64,000 bases of DNA from assembly GCA_963783855.1 (NCBI GenBank), contig CAWAPE010000014.1, positions 124,001 through 188,000 on the forward strand. Reading direction: 5' to 3'. Position numbers and translations under genes: made by a program. The DNA is from JAKAGZ01 sp963783855. Lineage in GTDB: Bacteria > Bacteroidota > Ignavibacteria > Ignavibacteriales > Ignavibacteriaceae. The notes below the pieces were generated by a model. The model was not told the origin of the DNA. It saw only the letters and a list, made by a program, of their open reading frames with translations, and did not search any database. Positions 1-8,673 of the stretch are shown here, piece after piece (positions within the stretch are counted from its first letter, which is position 1; every line of letters starts with the position of its first letter).

Positions 1-190
1 CTGTTATATCCATTTTATAGGAATTATATATCAACCGATATTCCATTTGCCATTCATTCTCTTTAATACCAGAAATGTCATTTACTAATTTGTGATGTGT
101 TGCAATTTGATAATGTTTTTCGTCCGGTTTAAATTCTTTTTGGAAAATATCGGTGTCTATGTTGAGTATCTCAACAAATTCGTTTTTCAT
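1..190 (-). CDS. Hypothetical protein, 5' part only (runs off window start)
   Basis: An open frame reads leftward from an ATG at 188-190 to the window edge with no stop, giving about 63 residues. An AGAGGT ribosome-binding site lies four bases upstream of the ATG. The visible part is soluble and charged, starting MKNEFVEILNIDTD, with no signal peptide or membrane segment. I do not recognise the family. The spacer 191-449 to the next gene shows no gene and only AT-rich sequence, so these two genes are divergent and their promoters should lie there. Confidence 0.6.
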   Translation of the reverse strand, partial: MKNEFVEILNIDTDIFQKEFKPDEKHYQIATHHKLVNDISGIKENEWQMEYRLIYNSYKMDIT

Positions 191-449
191 AATTACCTCT
201 TTTTAATAGACAGAACGCTGCTTTCAGCGCCCTGAATCACTAATTAAGGAGGAAATACTTTTTGTTTAAATTCAAAAAATATACAGGAGAAATATAATCA
301 GCGAATAATGCCCGGATGTTAAGAAAACATTAATTGAACATTAAATAATTGTTAACTGTCCTTATAACAGCTAAAAACAAAAAATAATTCCATTCATCCG
401 GTTTTTTTATTATTTTTCTTTCTCCCATAAAGTTTGGAGCACTTATTTT

Positions 450-935
450 ATGTCTGACGAAAAGAAGCGGGAAATTGAAAAAATATTCAGAGAATCAAAC
501 TCTTCTACTGAGCTTTTTGACGCTTTTAGAATAGCAATATCCAATAAAATTCCTGATTCGGATCTTTATAAAACTCTCCTATGGAATAAAGTTCTTTCAG
601 CTGATGAGATTGCAATGTATGCTGAAAAAATAACTAAAGAGTTCCCGGAAAATTCATATAATATTTTTTTGTGGGCCGGACAAATATACGGAGCAAGTTC
701 TGTTTTTGGTGAGTATCATGAAAGTGCTGTTAAATATTTCAAAAAGGCCGCCCTCATAAATGAATCAACTGCCGAACCATATATTTTATTGGCGGGCACA
801 TATAATAAAGAATTAAACATTCCTCCCTTTGATGATCTTATAAGTATACTTGCAGGATGGGATAGAAAAAACAGAAGAAAAAAGCAGGCTTTGTTTTATA
901 ATATCGGACCTGTATATGCAGAAGGGAAATATTGA
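450..935 (+). CDS. TPR-like hypothetical protein, probably frameshifted near its 3' end
   Basis: A 161-residue helical protein. Residues about 70-125 look like tetratricopeptide repeats, with alternating small and aromatic residues such as the segment around AVKYFKKAALINESTAEPYI, which suggests a protein-protein interaction role. The frame stops at 933-935, but the +1 frame continues from about 901 to a stop at 988-990. That extension encodes SDLYMQKGNIENSRRF, a good TPR helix pair that fits the preceding residues far better than the annotated end. One extra base around 897-906 is therefore likely, and the true product would be about 179 residues ending at 990. It converges with the patatin/Omp85 gene, whose stop it would overlap. 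Confidence 0.6.
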   Translation: MSDEKKREIEKIFRESNSSTELFDAFRIAISNKIPDSDLYKTLLWNKVLSADEIAMYAEKITKEFPENSYNIFLWAGQIYGASSVFGEYHESAVKYFKKAALINESTAEPYILLAGTYNKELNIPPFDDLISILAGWDRKNRRKKQALFYNIGPVYAEGKY

Positions 936-986
936 AAACTCACGCAGGTTTAGAAGTCTGGGTGAAAGGTATCAAAAAGACAAATC

Positions 987-3686
987 TTAAAACTTGTAAC
1001 CGATAGAAAAATAAAAGAGGACATCTCCCCACGAGATCGGGTTATCTGGCAGATTTTTTTTGAACTTAAAGCTTCTTCCTACCGAAAATTCTGCAGGACC
1101 GATGGGTGTATCGAAGGCCAGACTTGCTCCTATTCCATGTCTTAAATCTTTAAATCTAATTTGTTCGGGAAATTCCCAAGTTGAACCAAGATCATACCTG
1201 ATTTTAAAATATGTGGTGAAAAAAATATTAACTGGCAACAGATAGCGATATTCAAAAGAAGCAAGGAAAAGCTGCCGCCCCCTGTACTCATAATCATGCA
1301 TACCAAAAAAAGACTCCTGTCCGCCCAGGGCATACTGCTGCGATAGAGGTAGTGTTTTGTCACCAAATCCAAGTTCTATTCTCGGGCTAAATGTGTTATG
1401 CTTGCCAACAGTAATATAATTCTTATAAGCAAAACCTATTTTTTGAAAACCGATATCGCCGCCAAAAATAGTCTGTCCGGTTTCATAAAAAGCAGAAAAA
1501 TAGAGGCCTTTGTTCGGGAAAGGATATTTGTCTTGTGTATCAATTGTTGAGCTGACCTTAAACGTTGCTAATTTAATTTTATATGTGCTTGCCGGGGTCC
1601 CTGATAAATTTCTAACTTCATCAATTTCATATTTTCCGTTAAAAATAAGATTTCCAAATTTTTCTACCTGTGTTCCCACAGAAACCGAAAGGCCATAATT
1701 TTTTTGCCTGTATTCCCCATTTTCAGATCTCGAAAATCTTGTGTCTGAGGTTTCCGGATCATCTTTATAAGAGTATATATCCCGGAAATTATAAAAGGCA
1801 TTGATGTTATAAGTAAGATAGCTATCAAAAACTCTGTTGGCTTTGTGTTCAAGAATATACGAGCCGTTCCGTGTTCCGGAAAACAAAAGTAACCCAAGCT
1901 CCGAACCAGAACCAAAAATATTCTCATCCCTAAGGTCGAGACTAATCTGCGCTTTATATTCATTATCAACACGGAAACCAAACCTCAATAAACTTGATAC
2001 TTTTTCCCTTACCTTTACAGCGAGATAATCCTTACCACCAATTTTTTTTAGATTTAAGATAATATCATCAAATAAATTTGTGCTGCGTAAATTAGTCAGT
2101 CCTTCTTCAATTTTAGAATATGAAAAGAAACTGTTTTCTGAAAAGGGAAATTCCCTTGCTATAACTTCGGTGTTAGTTTTTTCGTTTCCTTCTATTATCA
2201 ATCCTTGTAAGCGGCCTTCATTAATGTGAATTTCCAGTGCTCCTGTTTTGGGATCAAATTTTGCGTTTGTGATTTCGGCAAGGGAATTACCCAAAGAACG
2301 ATATTTGTTTATTAATGAAATTAATTTTTCTCCTGCTTTATCCGCATTATATGGTTTGCCCATTATATCCGAAAAAATAGAATTAATTTCTTCTGCTGTA
2401 ATTTCTGTAGTATTGTTAAATAGAATTTCTCCCAGAACCGGATTGTCTTCTAAAACATAATGAATGTTTGTGTGCCTGCCATCATGAGATATCTCTGCAG
2501 ATACATTTTTATAACTTCCACCTGAATAAATTTTTTCCATGTCTCTTAAAATTTCGGTGTTGGAAACAGAGTCCATCATCGAATATTTTTCAACATATTC
2601 TTTAGCAGCTGCCGGTATATCATCACTAAGAAAAACATTCTTAAACCATGTTTTAGGGCTTCTGGGGGATGAAAGAGAATCCAGTGCATTTTTGATACCA
2701 GCTATTTTTGAAATTGTTGATTTATACCCAATGTCTATCAGTGAATCTATGTTTTCAAAATTAGTAGCATCATGATTGTTTATGTTTGGAGTGATCACCA
2801 CATCTGCATCTTTCAGTTGATCCTCATTTAATATTTTCATTGGTATACTAACCACCTGATCCGCTACTATCCACGGATATTCAAGAGCATTCTTTTTATG
2901 AAGGTCGCTAGTAGTGTTAACTGCTATTACATAATCTGCTCCCTGGTTTTTTGCTATATCTACAGGAATATTAGCAACAAGCCCTCCATCAACAAGAACG
3001 AGAGAATCAACATCAACAGGAGATAGGAAAAATGATACGCTGGAACTTGCTCTCATTGCCTGGCTGAGAGAACCTTTTTGTAATACTACCGGTTCACCTG
3101 TGACAAGGTTAGTGCAGACCGCCCTGAATTTTGATCTTAAATCATCAAAATCTTTGTGAACATGTATCGGGGCCTGTAATGAAACAAGATTAAGAAAGTT
3201 CATAATTTTCAGACCGCCATTAAGGGATGTGGGCAGAACAGGTTTTAATCCTTTTAAACGGAGTGTGAAAACAGCTTTGTCTTCCGTCACCTTTTGATCT
3301 ACGAATAAATCACGGCGGTTCGACTGATTTTCAAATGCAAGCAGACTTGCCCAATTTGTATTAACTGCAATTGAATCTAATTGTTTTATGGAATATCCTG
3401 CTGCATAAAGACCACCAACAAGGCTCCCCATACTTGTACCAACAATAATTTGCGGTTTGATTCCTGCCTCGAGCAATGCTTTAAGAACGCCAATTTGTGC
3501 CAGCCCTCTTGCACCACCCCCGCTAAGAGCCAATGCTAATGTGGGTCTTTCCACTTGTTCTGATGTAAGTCCAAAGGGAAGTTTATGTGGCTTGTGAGTA
3601 ACCTTTATTACGCTGGTTGTCTGTGGAAAAGCCAGTAAAGGAAAAAGGCATATTAATAAAAGAAATCTTTTCTTTTTAATCTTCAT
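987..3686 (-). CDS. Patatin-like phospholipase fused to a POTRA/Omp85 outer-membrane barrel
   Basis: This is predicted to be a surface-directed lipid acyl hydrolase attached to its own outer-membrane barrel (PlpD/type Vd-like architecture). After a signal peptide (MKIKKKRFLLLICLFPLLAF) comes a patatin domain with the oxyanion motif SGGGARG, the nucleophile elbow GTSMG (Ser about residue 85) and the DGG motif of the Ser-Asp dyad. A POTRA-like region follows, and the last 350 or so residues are a beta-rich Omp85 (bacterial surface antigen) barrel ending in an aromatic residue. The ATG at 3686 is preferred because a longer TTG reading at 3752 starts inside the yidC terminator. The protein would be 899 residues. 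It lies downstream of yidC in the same direction, separated by a terminator. Confidence 0.85.
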   Translation of the reverse strand: MKIKKKRFLLLICLFPLLAFPQTTSVIKVTHKPHKLPFGLTSEQVERPTLALALSGGGARGLAQIGVLKALLEAGIKPQIIVGTSMGSLVGGLYAAGYSIKQLDSIAVNTNWASLLAFENQSNRRDLFVDQKVTEDKAVFTLRLKGLKPVLPTSLNGGLKIMNFLNLVSLQAPIHVHKDFDDLRSKFRAVCTNLVTGEPVVLQKGSLSQAMRASSSVSFFLSPVDVDSLVLVDGGLVANIPVDIAKNQGADYVIAVNTTSDLHKKNALEYPWIVADQVVSIPMKILNEDQLKDADVVITPNINNHDATNFENIDSLIDIGYKSTISKIAGIKNALDSLSSPRSPKTWFKNVFLSDDIPAAAKEYVEKYSMMDSVSNTEILRDMEKIYSGGSYKNVSAEISHDGRHTNIHYVLEDNPVLGEILFNNTTEITAEEINSIFSDIMGKPYNADKAGEKLISLINKYRSLGNSLAEITNAKFDPKTGALEIHINEGRLQGLIIEGNEKTNTEVIAREFPFSENSFFSYSKIEEGLTNLRSTNLFDDIILNLKKIGGKDYLAVKVREKVSSLLRFGFRVDNEYKAQISLDLRDENIFGSGSELGLLLFSGTRNGSYILEHKANRVFDSYLTYNINAFYNFRDIYSYKDDPETSDTRFSRSENGEYRQKNYGLSVSVGTQVEKFGNLIFNGKYEIDEVRNLSGTPASTYKIKLATFKVSSTIDTQDKYPFPNKGLYFSAFYETGQTIFGGDIGFQKIGFAYKNYITVGKHNTFSPRIELGFGDKTLPLSQQYALGGQESFFGMHDYEYRGRQLFLASFEYRYLLPVNIFFTTYFKIRYDLGSTWEFPEQIRFKDLRHGIGASLAFDTPIGPAEFSVGRSFKFKKNLPDNPISWGDVLFYFSIGYKF

Positions 3687-3701
3687 TCTTGCTGTGTTTA
3701 A

Positions 3702-3740
3702 TAAAAAAGCCTTCAGAATAATAAACAATTCCGAAGGCTT
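3702..3740 (-). terminator. Rho-independent terminator after yidC
   Basis: On the minus strand, AAGCCTTC at 3740-3733 pairs with GAAGGCTT at 3714-3707. The stem extends through a G-U pair and three more pairs around a loop of about 10 nt, and is followed by a run of T. It separates the yidC operon from the patatin/Omp85 gene and argues against the longer TTG start of that gene. Confidence 0.8.
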
Positions 3741-3762
3741 AATAAAGCGCAATAGGTCCGGT

Positions 3763-5649
3763 TTATTTTTTCTTTTTTCCTTTCTGCTGAGCTTTTTGTT
3801 GTTGCTCTGCTGCCTCCATCATTTTAGACATAAATCCTTTTTTCTTTTTAGGATTTTTAACCGGAACTAGTTCTGCTCCGTCGTCTTTATGATTTATATA
3901 ATACTGCTGTACTATTGAGAACAGGTTAAAAAGGAAGTAATACAGATTAAGTCCTGATGGGAAGCTCATAAACATTAGCGTTAACATCACTGGCATTACA
4001 TAAACAAGCGCTTTTTGGTTAGGATCTTTAACGCTCATTTTCTGCTGGAAAAAAGTAGTAATACCCATTAAAATTGCAAGTCCGCTTATCTCACTAATTC
4101 CGAAAAGCGGAAGTTTAACACCAAGGTTTAAAATTATATCCGGGCTTGAAAGATCGTGAATCCATAAAATAAATGGTTGTTGTCTTAATTCAATTGCTGT
4201 TTTAAACAAACCCCACAACGCAATAAAGATAGGCATCTGGAGCACCATTGGTAAACAACCGCCGGCCGGATTTACACCGTAGGTTGAATACATCTTCATC
4301 GTTTCTTTGCTTACCTTCTCTTTATCATCAGGATATTTTTCCTTCAATTCAGCAATCTTTGGCTGAAGCATCTGCATTTTCTTCATTGACTGGAAGCTTT
4401 GCTTTGTAAGTGGATAAAGCACCAGCTTTATAATTAATGAGAAAACAACTATTACAAAACCGTAGTTTGGAATAAAATTATGAAGGAAATTAAACAGCGG
4501 CAAAAGAACATATTCAGCAATTGGCCTAACGAGAAACTTTAGCCCGAAGAAACTACCGAAGTCGACTACTGCCTCCAGATTTTTCCCGTATGCTTTAAGA
4601 ATATCGTAATCAACCGGGCCCACATAAACTGTAAAATCATGCTCTTCAAACGCTGTGTTTCTGAACGGAACGTTTATTCTTGTATTGTAATATTCCCTCA
4701 TTCCGTCCGGAGGTAATTTTTCTGACTCGCCTTCAACAAAGGCGCCGTCCATTTCCCCCGGGTTTTTAGGGGCAATAATTGCTGCAAAATATTTGTTTCT
4801 AACGGCGACCCAATCTACTCTTCCGTTAAATTCTTTCTGTATTTTTTCACCGTCTTTAGGGTCATCAACTATAACCTGCTCGCCGCCATAATAAACGCTG
4901 GCGTTAGCAGAGGTTGCTTCGTCTGCTGAGTTCTCTTCTACAAAGCGAATACCATTTCCCCAAACAAGATCATACGCGTTGTTGCTGATGAGGTTATTCA
5001 TCCCAACCATTTGAATTTTGGTATCGATGCTATACTTATCACCGTGGAAGGTGAAAATCTTTTTTATTTCTTTTTTATTATCTATACGATAGGTAAAGGT
5101 AAAAGTAAGTGAGTCCTCGCCTGATATTTTATAATATGCCCTTTGCTTATCGGAAGTAAACGCAAGGTTTTTTGTGTTTATAGCTTTTCCGTCCGAAGAA
5201 ACAAACGCAATATTTAGTGCGTTACCGCGTGAATAATTAATTAGCTGGACATGTGTTTCATAAAAATCAGCAGCCGTGTCTTTACTTGTTCCTGCAGAGT
5301 ACCAGTTGTTATATTTCTTTAAATAATATTTTTTTATGTTCGCGCCCCTGGTTGAAAGCTCCATTTTAACCAGGTCGTTTTCTATAGTAATTAAATTTCC
5401 CTTGTTTTCATCATATGCAAAATATTTACCGTAGGAAGCGCTATCCTGTTCAACTGGTTTTTCTGTTTTTGTAACAGGGGGTGCTGTTTTTTCAGGCTTT
5501 GGTTCAGCAATCTTTTTTTGCTGTTCAACATGAGTTGTATCTGCTTTATTTCCCTTTTGCTGAGGAGGTGGGGTCGGAGAATTTAAATAGAGCCAGATTA
5601 TTAATATTGCACCAATAAGTACGAAAGCAATTGTAGTATTTCTATCCAT
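3763..5649 (-). CDS. yidC: Membrane protein insertase YidC
   Basis: YidC inserts and folds inner-membrane proteins, alone or with SecYEG. The 628-residue length and layout match the Gram-negative form: an N-terminal membrane anchor (about residues 6-24), a low-complexity K/P/E linker, a large periplasmic beta domain (about 70-355), then the conserved 60KD_IMP core. The core shows the reentrant segment, the cytoplasmic helical hairpin around KMQMLQPKIAELKEKYPDDK, the GGCLPMVLQMPIF segment and the FPSGLNLYY segment near the end. The C-terminus is rich in K and Q, as in many Bacteroidetes, and probably contacts the ribosome. It is part of the rpmH-rnpA-yidD-yidC unit; its start is 10 nt past the yidD stop. 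Confidence 0.97.
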   Translation of the reverse strand: MDRNTTIAFVLIGAILIIWLYLNSPTPPPQQKGNKADTTHVEQQKKIAEPKPEKTAPPVTKTEKPVEQDSASYGKYFAYDENKGNLITIENDLVKMELSTRGANIKKYYLKKYNNWYSAGTSKDTAADFYETHVQLINYSRGNALNIAFVSSDGKAINTKNLAFTSDKQRAYYKISGEDSLTFTFTYRIDNKKEIKKIFTFHGDKYSIDTKIQMVGMNNLISNNAYDLVWGNGIRFVEENSADEATSANASVYYGGEQVIVDDPKDGEKIQKEFNGRVDWVAVRNKYFAAIIAPKNPGEMDGAFVEGESEKLPPDGMREYYNTRINVPFRNTAFEEHDFTVYVGPVDYDILKAYGKNLEAVVDFGSFFGLKFLVRPIAEYVLLPLFNFLHNFIPNYGFVIVVFSLIIKLVLYPLTKQSFQSMKKMQMLQPKIAELKEKYPDDKEKVSKETMKMYSTYGVNPAGGCLPMVLQMPIFIALWGLFKTAIELRQQPFILWIHDLSSPDIILNLGVKLPLFGISEISGLAILMGITTFFQQKMSVKDPNQKALVYVMPVMLTLMFMSFPSGLNLYYFLFNLFSIVQQYYINHKDDGAELVPVKNPKKKKGFMSKMMEAAEQQQKAQQKGKKKK

Positions 5650-5659
5650 TAAAAATCCA

Positions 5660-5872
5660 TTATTCTACGGGGTCATATCCCCCTTTGTTAAAAGGATTAC
5701 ACCTTAAAATCCGCCAGACCGATTTAACTATTCCCTTAAAAAAACCATATTTAGTAAAAGCCTGTACTGCATATTCAGAACAGGTGGGATAAAATCGGCA
5801 GGAAGGCGGAAAAAGAGGTGAAATTAATTTTTGATACATTTTTATGAGGAAAACAAATATTCTCCACATCAC
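5660..5872 (-). CDS. yidD: Membrane protein insertion efficiency factor YidD
   Basis: A 70-residue YidD (DUF37) protein, thought to assist YidC-dependent insertion at the inner membrane. Diagnostic features are the N-terminal amphipathic/hydrophobic segment with YQKLISPLFPPSCRFYPTCS, which carries the conserved Cys pair, and the tail RILRCNPFNKGGYDPV. Length is typical. Its start overlaps the rnpA stop by 4 nt, which indicates translational coupling within the conserved origin-proximal operon. Confidence 0.96.
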   Translation of the reverse strand: MMWRIFVFLIKMYQKLISPLFPPSCRFYPTCSEYAVQAFTKYGFFKGIVKSVWRILRCNPFNKGGYDPVE

Positions 5873-6267
5873 ATGCTGCTTCTAAGTTTTGATATTATTT
5901 CCATTGTGTCAGGCATTATATCAGAAAGATTTAATTTTTTGTTTTTCTTCTGATTTAGAAACACGGGAGAAAAAACTATCTTAACCAAAATGTTTTTTTT
6001 AACACTGTCTTCAATAAGAACTTGTTTGTTTAACCTGTAAGTTTCTTTAATAAGTCTCTTTAATCGGTTTCTCCAGACGGCATTACCTGCTTTGCGGCTG
6101 ACAGCCGCGGCTATTTTAACTCCGGGCTGTTCGCTTTCTTTTTCAATTATATATATTGCTTTAATTTTTTTTTCTGTAGAGAAAATTGTTTTGCCGGCTG
6201 AGAAAATTTTTTCAAAATCTTTTCTGCTTTTTATTCTTTCATTTGCAGAAAGCCCAAAGCGTATCAA
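5869..6267 (-). CDS. rnpA: Ribonuclease P protein component
   Basis: This is the protein subunit of RNase P, which with the RNA subunit removes 5' leaders from pre-tRNAs. At 132 residues it is normal length. The N-terminal LSANERIKSRKDFEKIF matches the family start, and the signature RNR box is present as AVWRNRLKRLIKE at about residues 63-75. It follows rpmH by 5 nt, the usual bacterial order, and overlaps yidD by 4 nt. The RNA subunit gene (rnpB) is not in this window. Confidence 0.95.
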   Translation of the reverse strand: MIRFGLSANERIKSRKDFEKIFSAGKTIFSTEKKIKAIYIIEKESEQPGVKIAAAVSRKAGNAVWRNRLKRLIKETYRLNKQVLIEDSVKKNILVKIVFSPVFLNQKKNKKLNLSDIMPDTMEIISKLRSSM

Positions 6268-6272
6268 GGTTT

Positions 6273-6419
6273 TTACTTCTCATCACTTACAGTTAATTTA
6301 TTTCTGCCTTTTGCTCTTCTGCTTGAAACAATCTTTCTACCATTTTTGGTTTTCATTCTTTCTCTGAAGCCGTGCTTATTTTTTCTCTTTCTATTGCTCG
6401 GCTGGTAAGTTCTTTTCAT
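6273..6419 (-). CDS. rpmH: 50S ribosomal protein L34
   Basis: A 48-residue basic protein beginning MKRTYQPSNRKRKNKHGFRE and continuing RMKTKNGRKIVSSRRAKGR, which is the L34 signature along its whole length. It is too short for routine open-frame listing but unmistakable. It is the first gene of the leftward rpmH-rnpA-yidD-yidC operon and begins directly beside the oriC-like spacer, as in most bacteria. The ATG is at 6417-6419, with GGAGC just upstream on the minus strand. Confidence 0.97.
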   Translation of the reverse strand: MKRTYQPSNRKRKNKHGFRERMKTKNGRKIVSSRRAKGRNKLTVSDEK

Positions 6420-6535
6420 TTTATGCTCCTAATTCATATCAAAAAGACTTGAAAAATAGTCATTAGGGGCTTAAAAAACAAGATCGTTTTAGTTTCCCCG
6501 CTGTATATTTATCAGTAATCGACAAGCCAAAAGAT

Positions 6536-6544
6536 TTATCCACA
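6536..6544 (+). promoter_or_regulatory. DnaA box
   Basis: Perfect TTATCCACA on the plus strand in the rpmH-dnaA spacer. Confidence 0.75.
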
Positions 6545-6626
6545 TTTTAGTAGAATTAATTTGCACCACGGCCTTTTACTTTTTATTTTTTCATTCTGGC
6601 GGATGACAAAAAAGGGGTTAATATTT

Positions 6627-6635
6627 TGTGGATAA
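6627..6635 (-). promoter_or_regulatory. DnaA box
   Basis: Perfect TTATCCACA on the minus strand (TGTGGATAA on plus), 82 nt after the first box and in opposite orientation. Confidence 0.75.
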
Positions 6636-6852
6636 CTTTTATATGTGAAAACGTTTCACGAATTAAATGTTTTTGTTTTTCTATATGTCTGACTCTTGCA
6701 AATGTTGATATTTTAATTCCCCGGGCATAACCCGTTGTTTTATTATGCTTTACCTGGTTGTTTTTAATGTTAATAACATGTTGGTAATTTTTAATTATGT
6801 TTTATATTCACAAAAACTTAGGAAATATTGATATTTTTTCACTCTTCTTTCC

Positions 6853-6861
6853 TGTGGATAA
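6853..6861 (-). promoter_or_regulatory. DnaA box immediately upstream of dnaA
   Basis: TGTGGATAA on the plus strand, ending 5 nt before the dnaA start codon. Its position suggests that DnaA bound here could block dnaA expression, a plausible autoregulatory site. That role is inferred from position only. Confidence 0.7.
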
Positions 6862-6866
6862 GTTAA

Positions 6867-8264
6867 ATGATTAATGCTGATTCTTATAATAATGTTTCTT
6901 TAAGTAAGCCTGTTGGTGTTTGGAAAGAATGCCTATCTGCTATCAAGCAAAATGTGACATTAATGACTTTCAACACCTGGTTTCTTCCGATAAAGCCACT
7001 AGAACTCGATAATTCTACCCTAAAAGTACAATTACCAAGTCAGTTTTTCTGGGAATGGATAGACGAGCACTATAACACTCTCATAAACAAAACAATACAC
7101 GAGGTTATGGGGCCGGAAGCAAAACTGGCATATGTTATTTCCGCAGAAACAGAGCCGGAAGAAAAGCCCTTAGATATTAAACATGAAAAACAAATTACGC
7201 TCGAGCAACCAAAACCACAAAAACAGGATTTTGAATCTTTCATTAATTCCAGATATAACTTTGATAATTTTATAAAGGGGGAAGGAAATCAACTTGCACG
7301 CGCAGCTGCAGGAGCTATTAGTGATAATCCGGGAGGCACTTCATTTAACCCTCTTTTTGTTTACGGTGGTGTTGGCCTGGGGAAAACACACCTGGTTCAG
7401 GCAATTGGAAATGAGATATTGCAAAAATACCCTGAAAAAAAAGTTATTTATTTATCTTCAGATATTTTTACAGTTGAGTTCGTCGAAGCAATTCAATCTA
7501 ATAAAGTAAATGAATTTTCTTCGTTCTACAGAAAAATGGATGTTCTAATAATTGACGATATACAGTTTCTGATTGGAAAAGAAAAAACCCAGGATCTTTT
7601 CTTCCACATTTTCAACACACTTCATCAGTCAAGAAAGCAAATAATACTTACCAGCGATAAACCACCAAAAGATTTAAATGGTCTTGATGAAAGATTAATC
7701 TCGCGGTTTCAATGGGGGCTGTCTGCAGATATTCAGCCACCGGATTTTGAAACAAGAATTGCTATTCTTAAAAAGAAGGCTGAAGATTATGGAATGACTA
7801 TTTCAGGAGATATTCTTGAATATATAGCAACTAACATTGTATCAAATATTAGAGAACTAGAAGGGTGTCTTATAAAACTGTTGGCTAACGCCTCTTTAAG
7901 TTCCAGAAAAATAGATATTAATCTTGCAAGAAAAACAGTTAAAGAAATAGCAACAGATAGAAAAGTAAATATTACAATCGAAAACATTACATCTATTGTC
8001 TGTGAATACCTGAAAATTGATGAGAATAAGATCCGCGATAAAACCAGAAAAAAAGAAATAGTGCTGGCAAGACAAATTGCAATGTTTTTGTCAAAAGAGT
8101 TAACTAAGTCTTCCTTAAAAACTATCGGGTTGCATTTTGGAGGAAGGGATCATTCCACTGTAATTCACGCATGCTCTTCTATTGCCGACGATTGTACTAA
8201 AGATATTGCAACCAGGGATCTCGTAGACAATATTAAGAAACTAATTGAAATTAATTTTTCTTAA
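6867..8264 (+). CDS. dnaA: Chromosomal replication initiator protein DnaA
   Basis: DnaA binds DnaA boxes, melts the origin and recruits the replicative helicase. At 465 residues it has all four domains. Domain I covers about residues 1-85 (with TFNTWFLPI). A linker follows. The AAA+ domain has Walker A GGVGLGKTHL (Lys about 173), Walker B VLIIDDIQFL and sensor segment RLISRFQWGL. The C-terminal DNA-binding domain carries the signature FGGRDHSTVIHA (about 424-436). The ATG at 6867 sits directly after a DnaA box. It heads the dnaA-dnaN-recF-dciA-gyrB-gyrA set. Confidence 0.98.
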   Translation: MINADSYNNVSLSKPVGVWKECLSAIKQNVTLMTFNTWFLPIKPLELDNSTLKVQLPSQFFWEWIDEHYNTLINKTIHEVMGPEAKLAYVISAETEPEEKPLDIKHEKQITLEQPKPQKQDFESFINSRYNFDNFIKGEGNQLARAAAGAISDNPGGTSFNPLFVYGGVGLGKTHLVQAIGNEILQKYPEKKVIYLSSDIFTVEFVEAIQSNKVNEFSSFYRKMDVLIIDDIQFLIGKEKTQDLFFHIFNTLHQSRKQIILTSDKPPKDLNGLDERLISRFQWGLSADIQPPDFETRIAILKKKAEDYGMTISGDILEYIATNIVSNIRELEGCLIKLLANASLSSRKIDINLARKTVKEIATDRKVNITIENITSIVCEYLKIDENKIRDKTRKKEIVLARQIAMFLSKELTKSSLKTIGLHFGGRDHSTVIHACSSIADDCTKDIATRDLVDNIKKLIEINFS

Positions 8265-8673
8265 AAGTGTGTTAATATCTTGTTGATATAGAGGTAAAAT
8301 CTTGTTGATAAGGTTGGTTTTTCTAACACCTGGTTAATAACTCAAAAAGGGAAACAAAGTTTTGAACATTAACCGAACTTATTTTTATCTTGTTTTTAAA
8401 CAAAAGGAAAACAAAAAAGGGTTATCAACATATTAACACTATTATTATAATTATTATTTTTTAAATATTAATATATTAATTAATATAATGTTGTTAATTA
8501 CTTAACTCTCTAAGAACGATAAAAATGTTTGACTCTTTGATCCTTATTAGAGTAATTTTAGCAAGCGCTTTAGCATCATAGACGAAAGGGAAAACAAAAA
8601 AAAGAAGGCCGGAATAAATTGAGATTCGAGGTTTTTTTTTGTATTTTACAACGCTTTAAAAGGAGATTTTTTA
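8265..8673. other. AT-rich dnaA-dnaN spacer, possible DNA-unwinding element
   Basis: This 409-bp gene-free stretch contains degenerate DnaA-box-like sites TTATCAACA (8422-8430, plus) and TGTTGATAA (8303-8311, the inverse). They are followed by an almost pure A/T block at about 8431-8500. Such a block next to DnaA-type sites downstream of dnaA is the usual form of a DNA-unwinding element in bipartite origins. The dnaN promoter must also be here; a strong AAAGGAG ribosome-binding site precedes dnaN. Confidence 0.5.

Larger units (their letters stand above)
6420..6866. other. Probable replication origin region (oriC), rpmH-dnaA spacer
   Basis: A 447-bp gene-free AT-rich spacer between rpmH (leftward) and dnaA (rightward), the canonical location of oriC. 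It contains three perfect DnaA boxes (consensus TTATNCACA) at 6536-6544, 6627-6635 and 6853-6861, and a one-mismatch box at 6804-6812. A palindrome-like site, GTGAAAACGTTTCAC, lies at 6645-6659. Divergent promoters for rpmH and dnaA should also be here. The second AT-rich spacer after dnaA (8265-8673) may form the other half of a bipartite origin. Confidence 0.75.

Noticed and set aside
3687..3752. Longer TTG-initiated start of the patatin/Omp85 gene
   Set aside because: It begins within the yidC terminator stem and places extra residues before a clear signal peptide at the ATG at 3686.
6645..6659. parS-like palindrome in the origin spacer
   Set aside because: GTGAAAACGTTTCAC has the half-sites in the opposite order to the parS consensus (TTTCAC then GTGAAA), so it is not called a ParB site.
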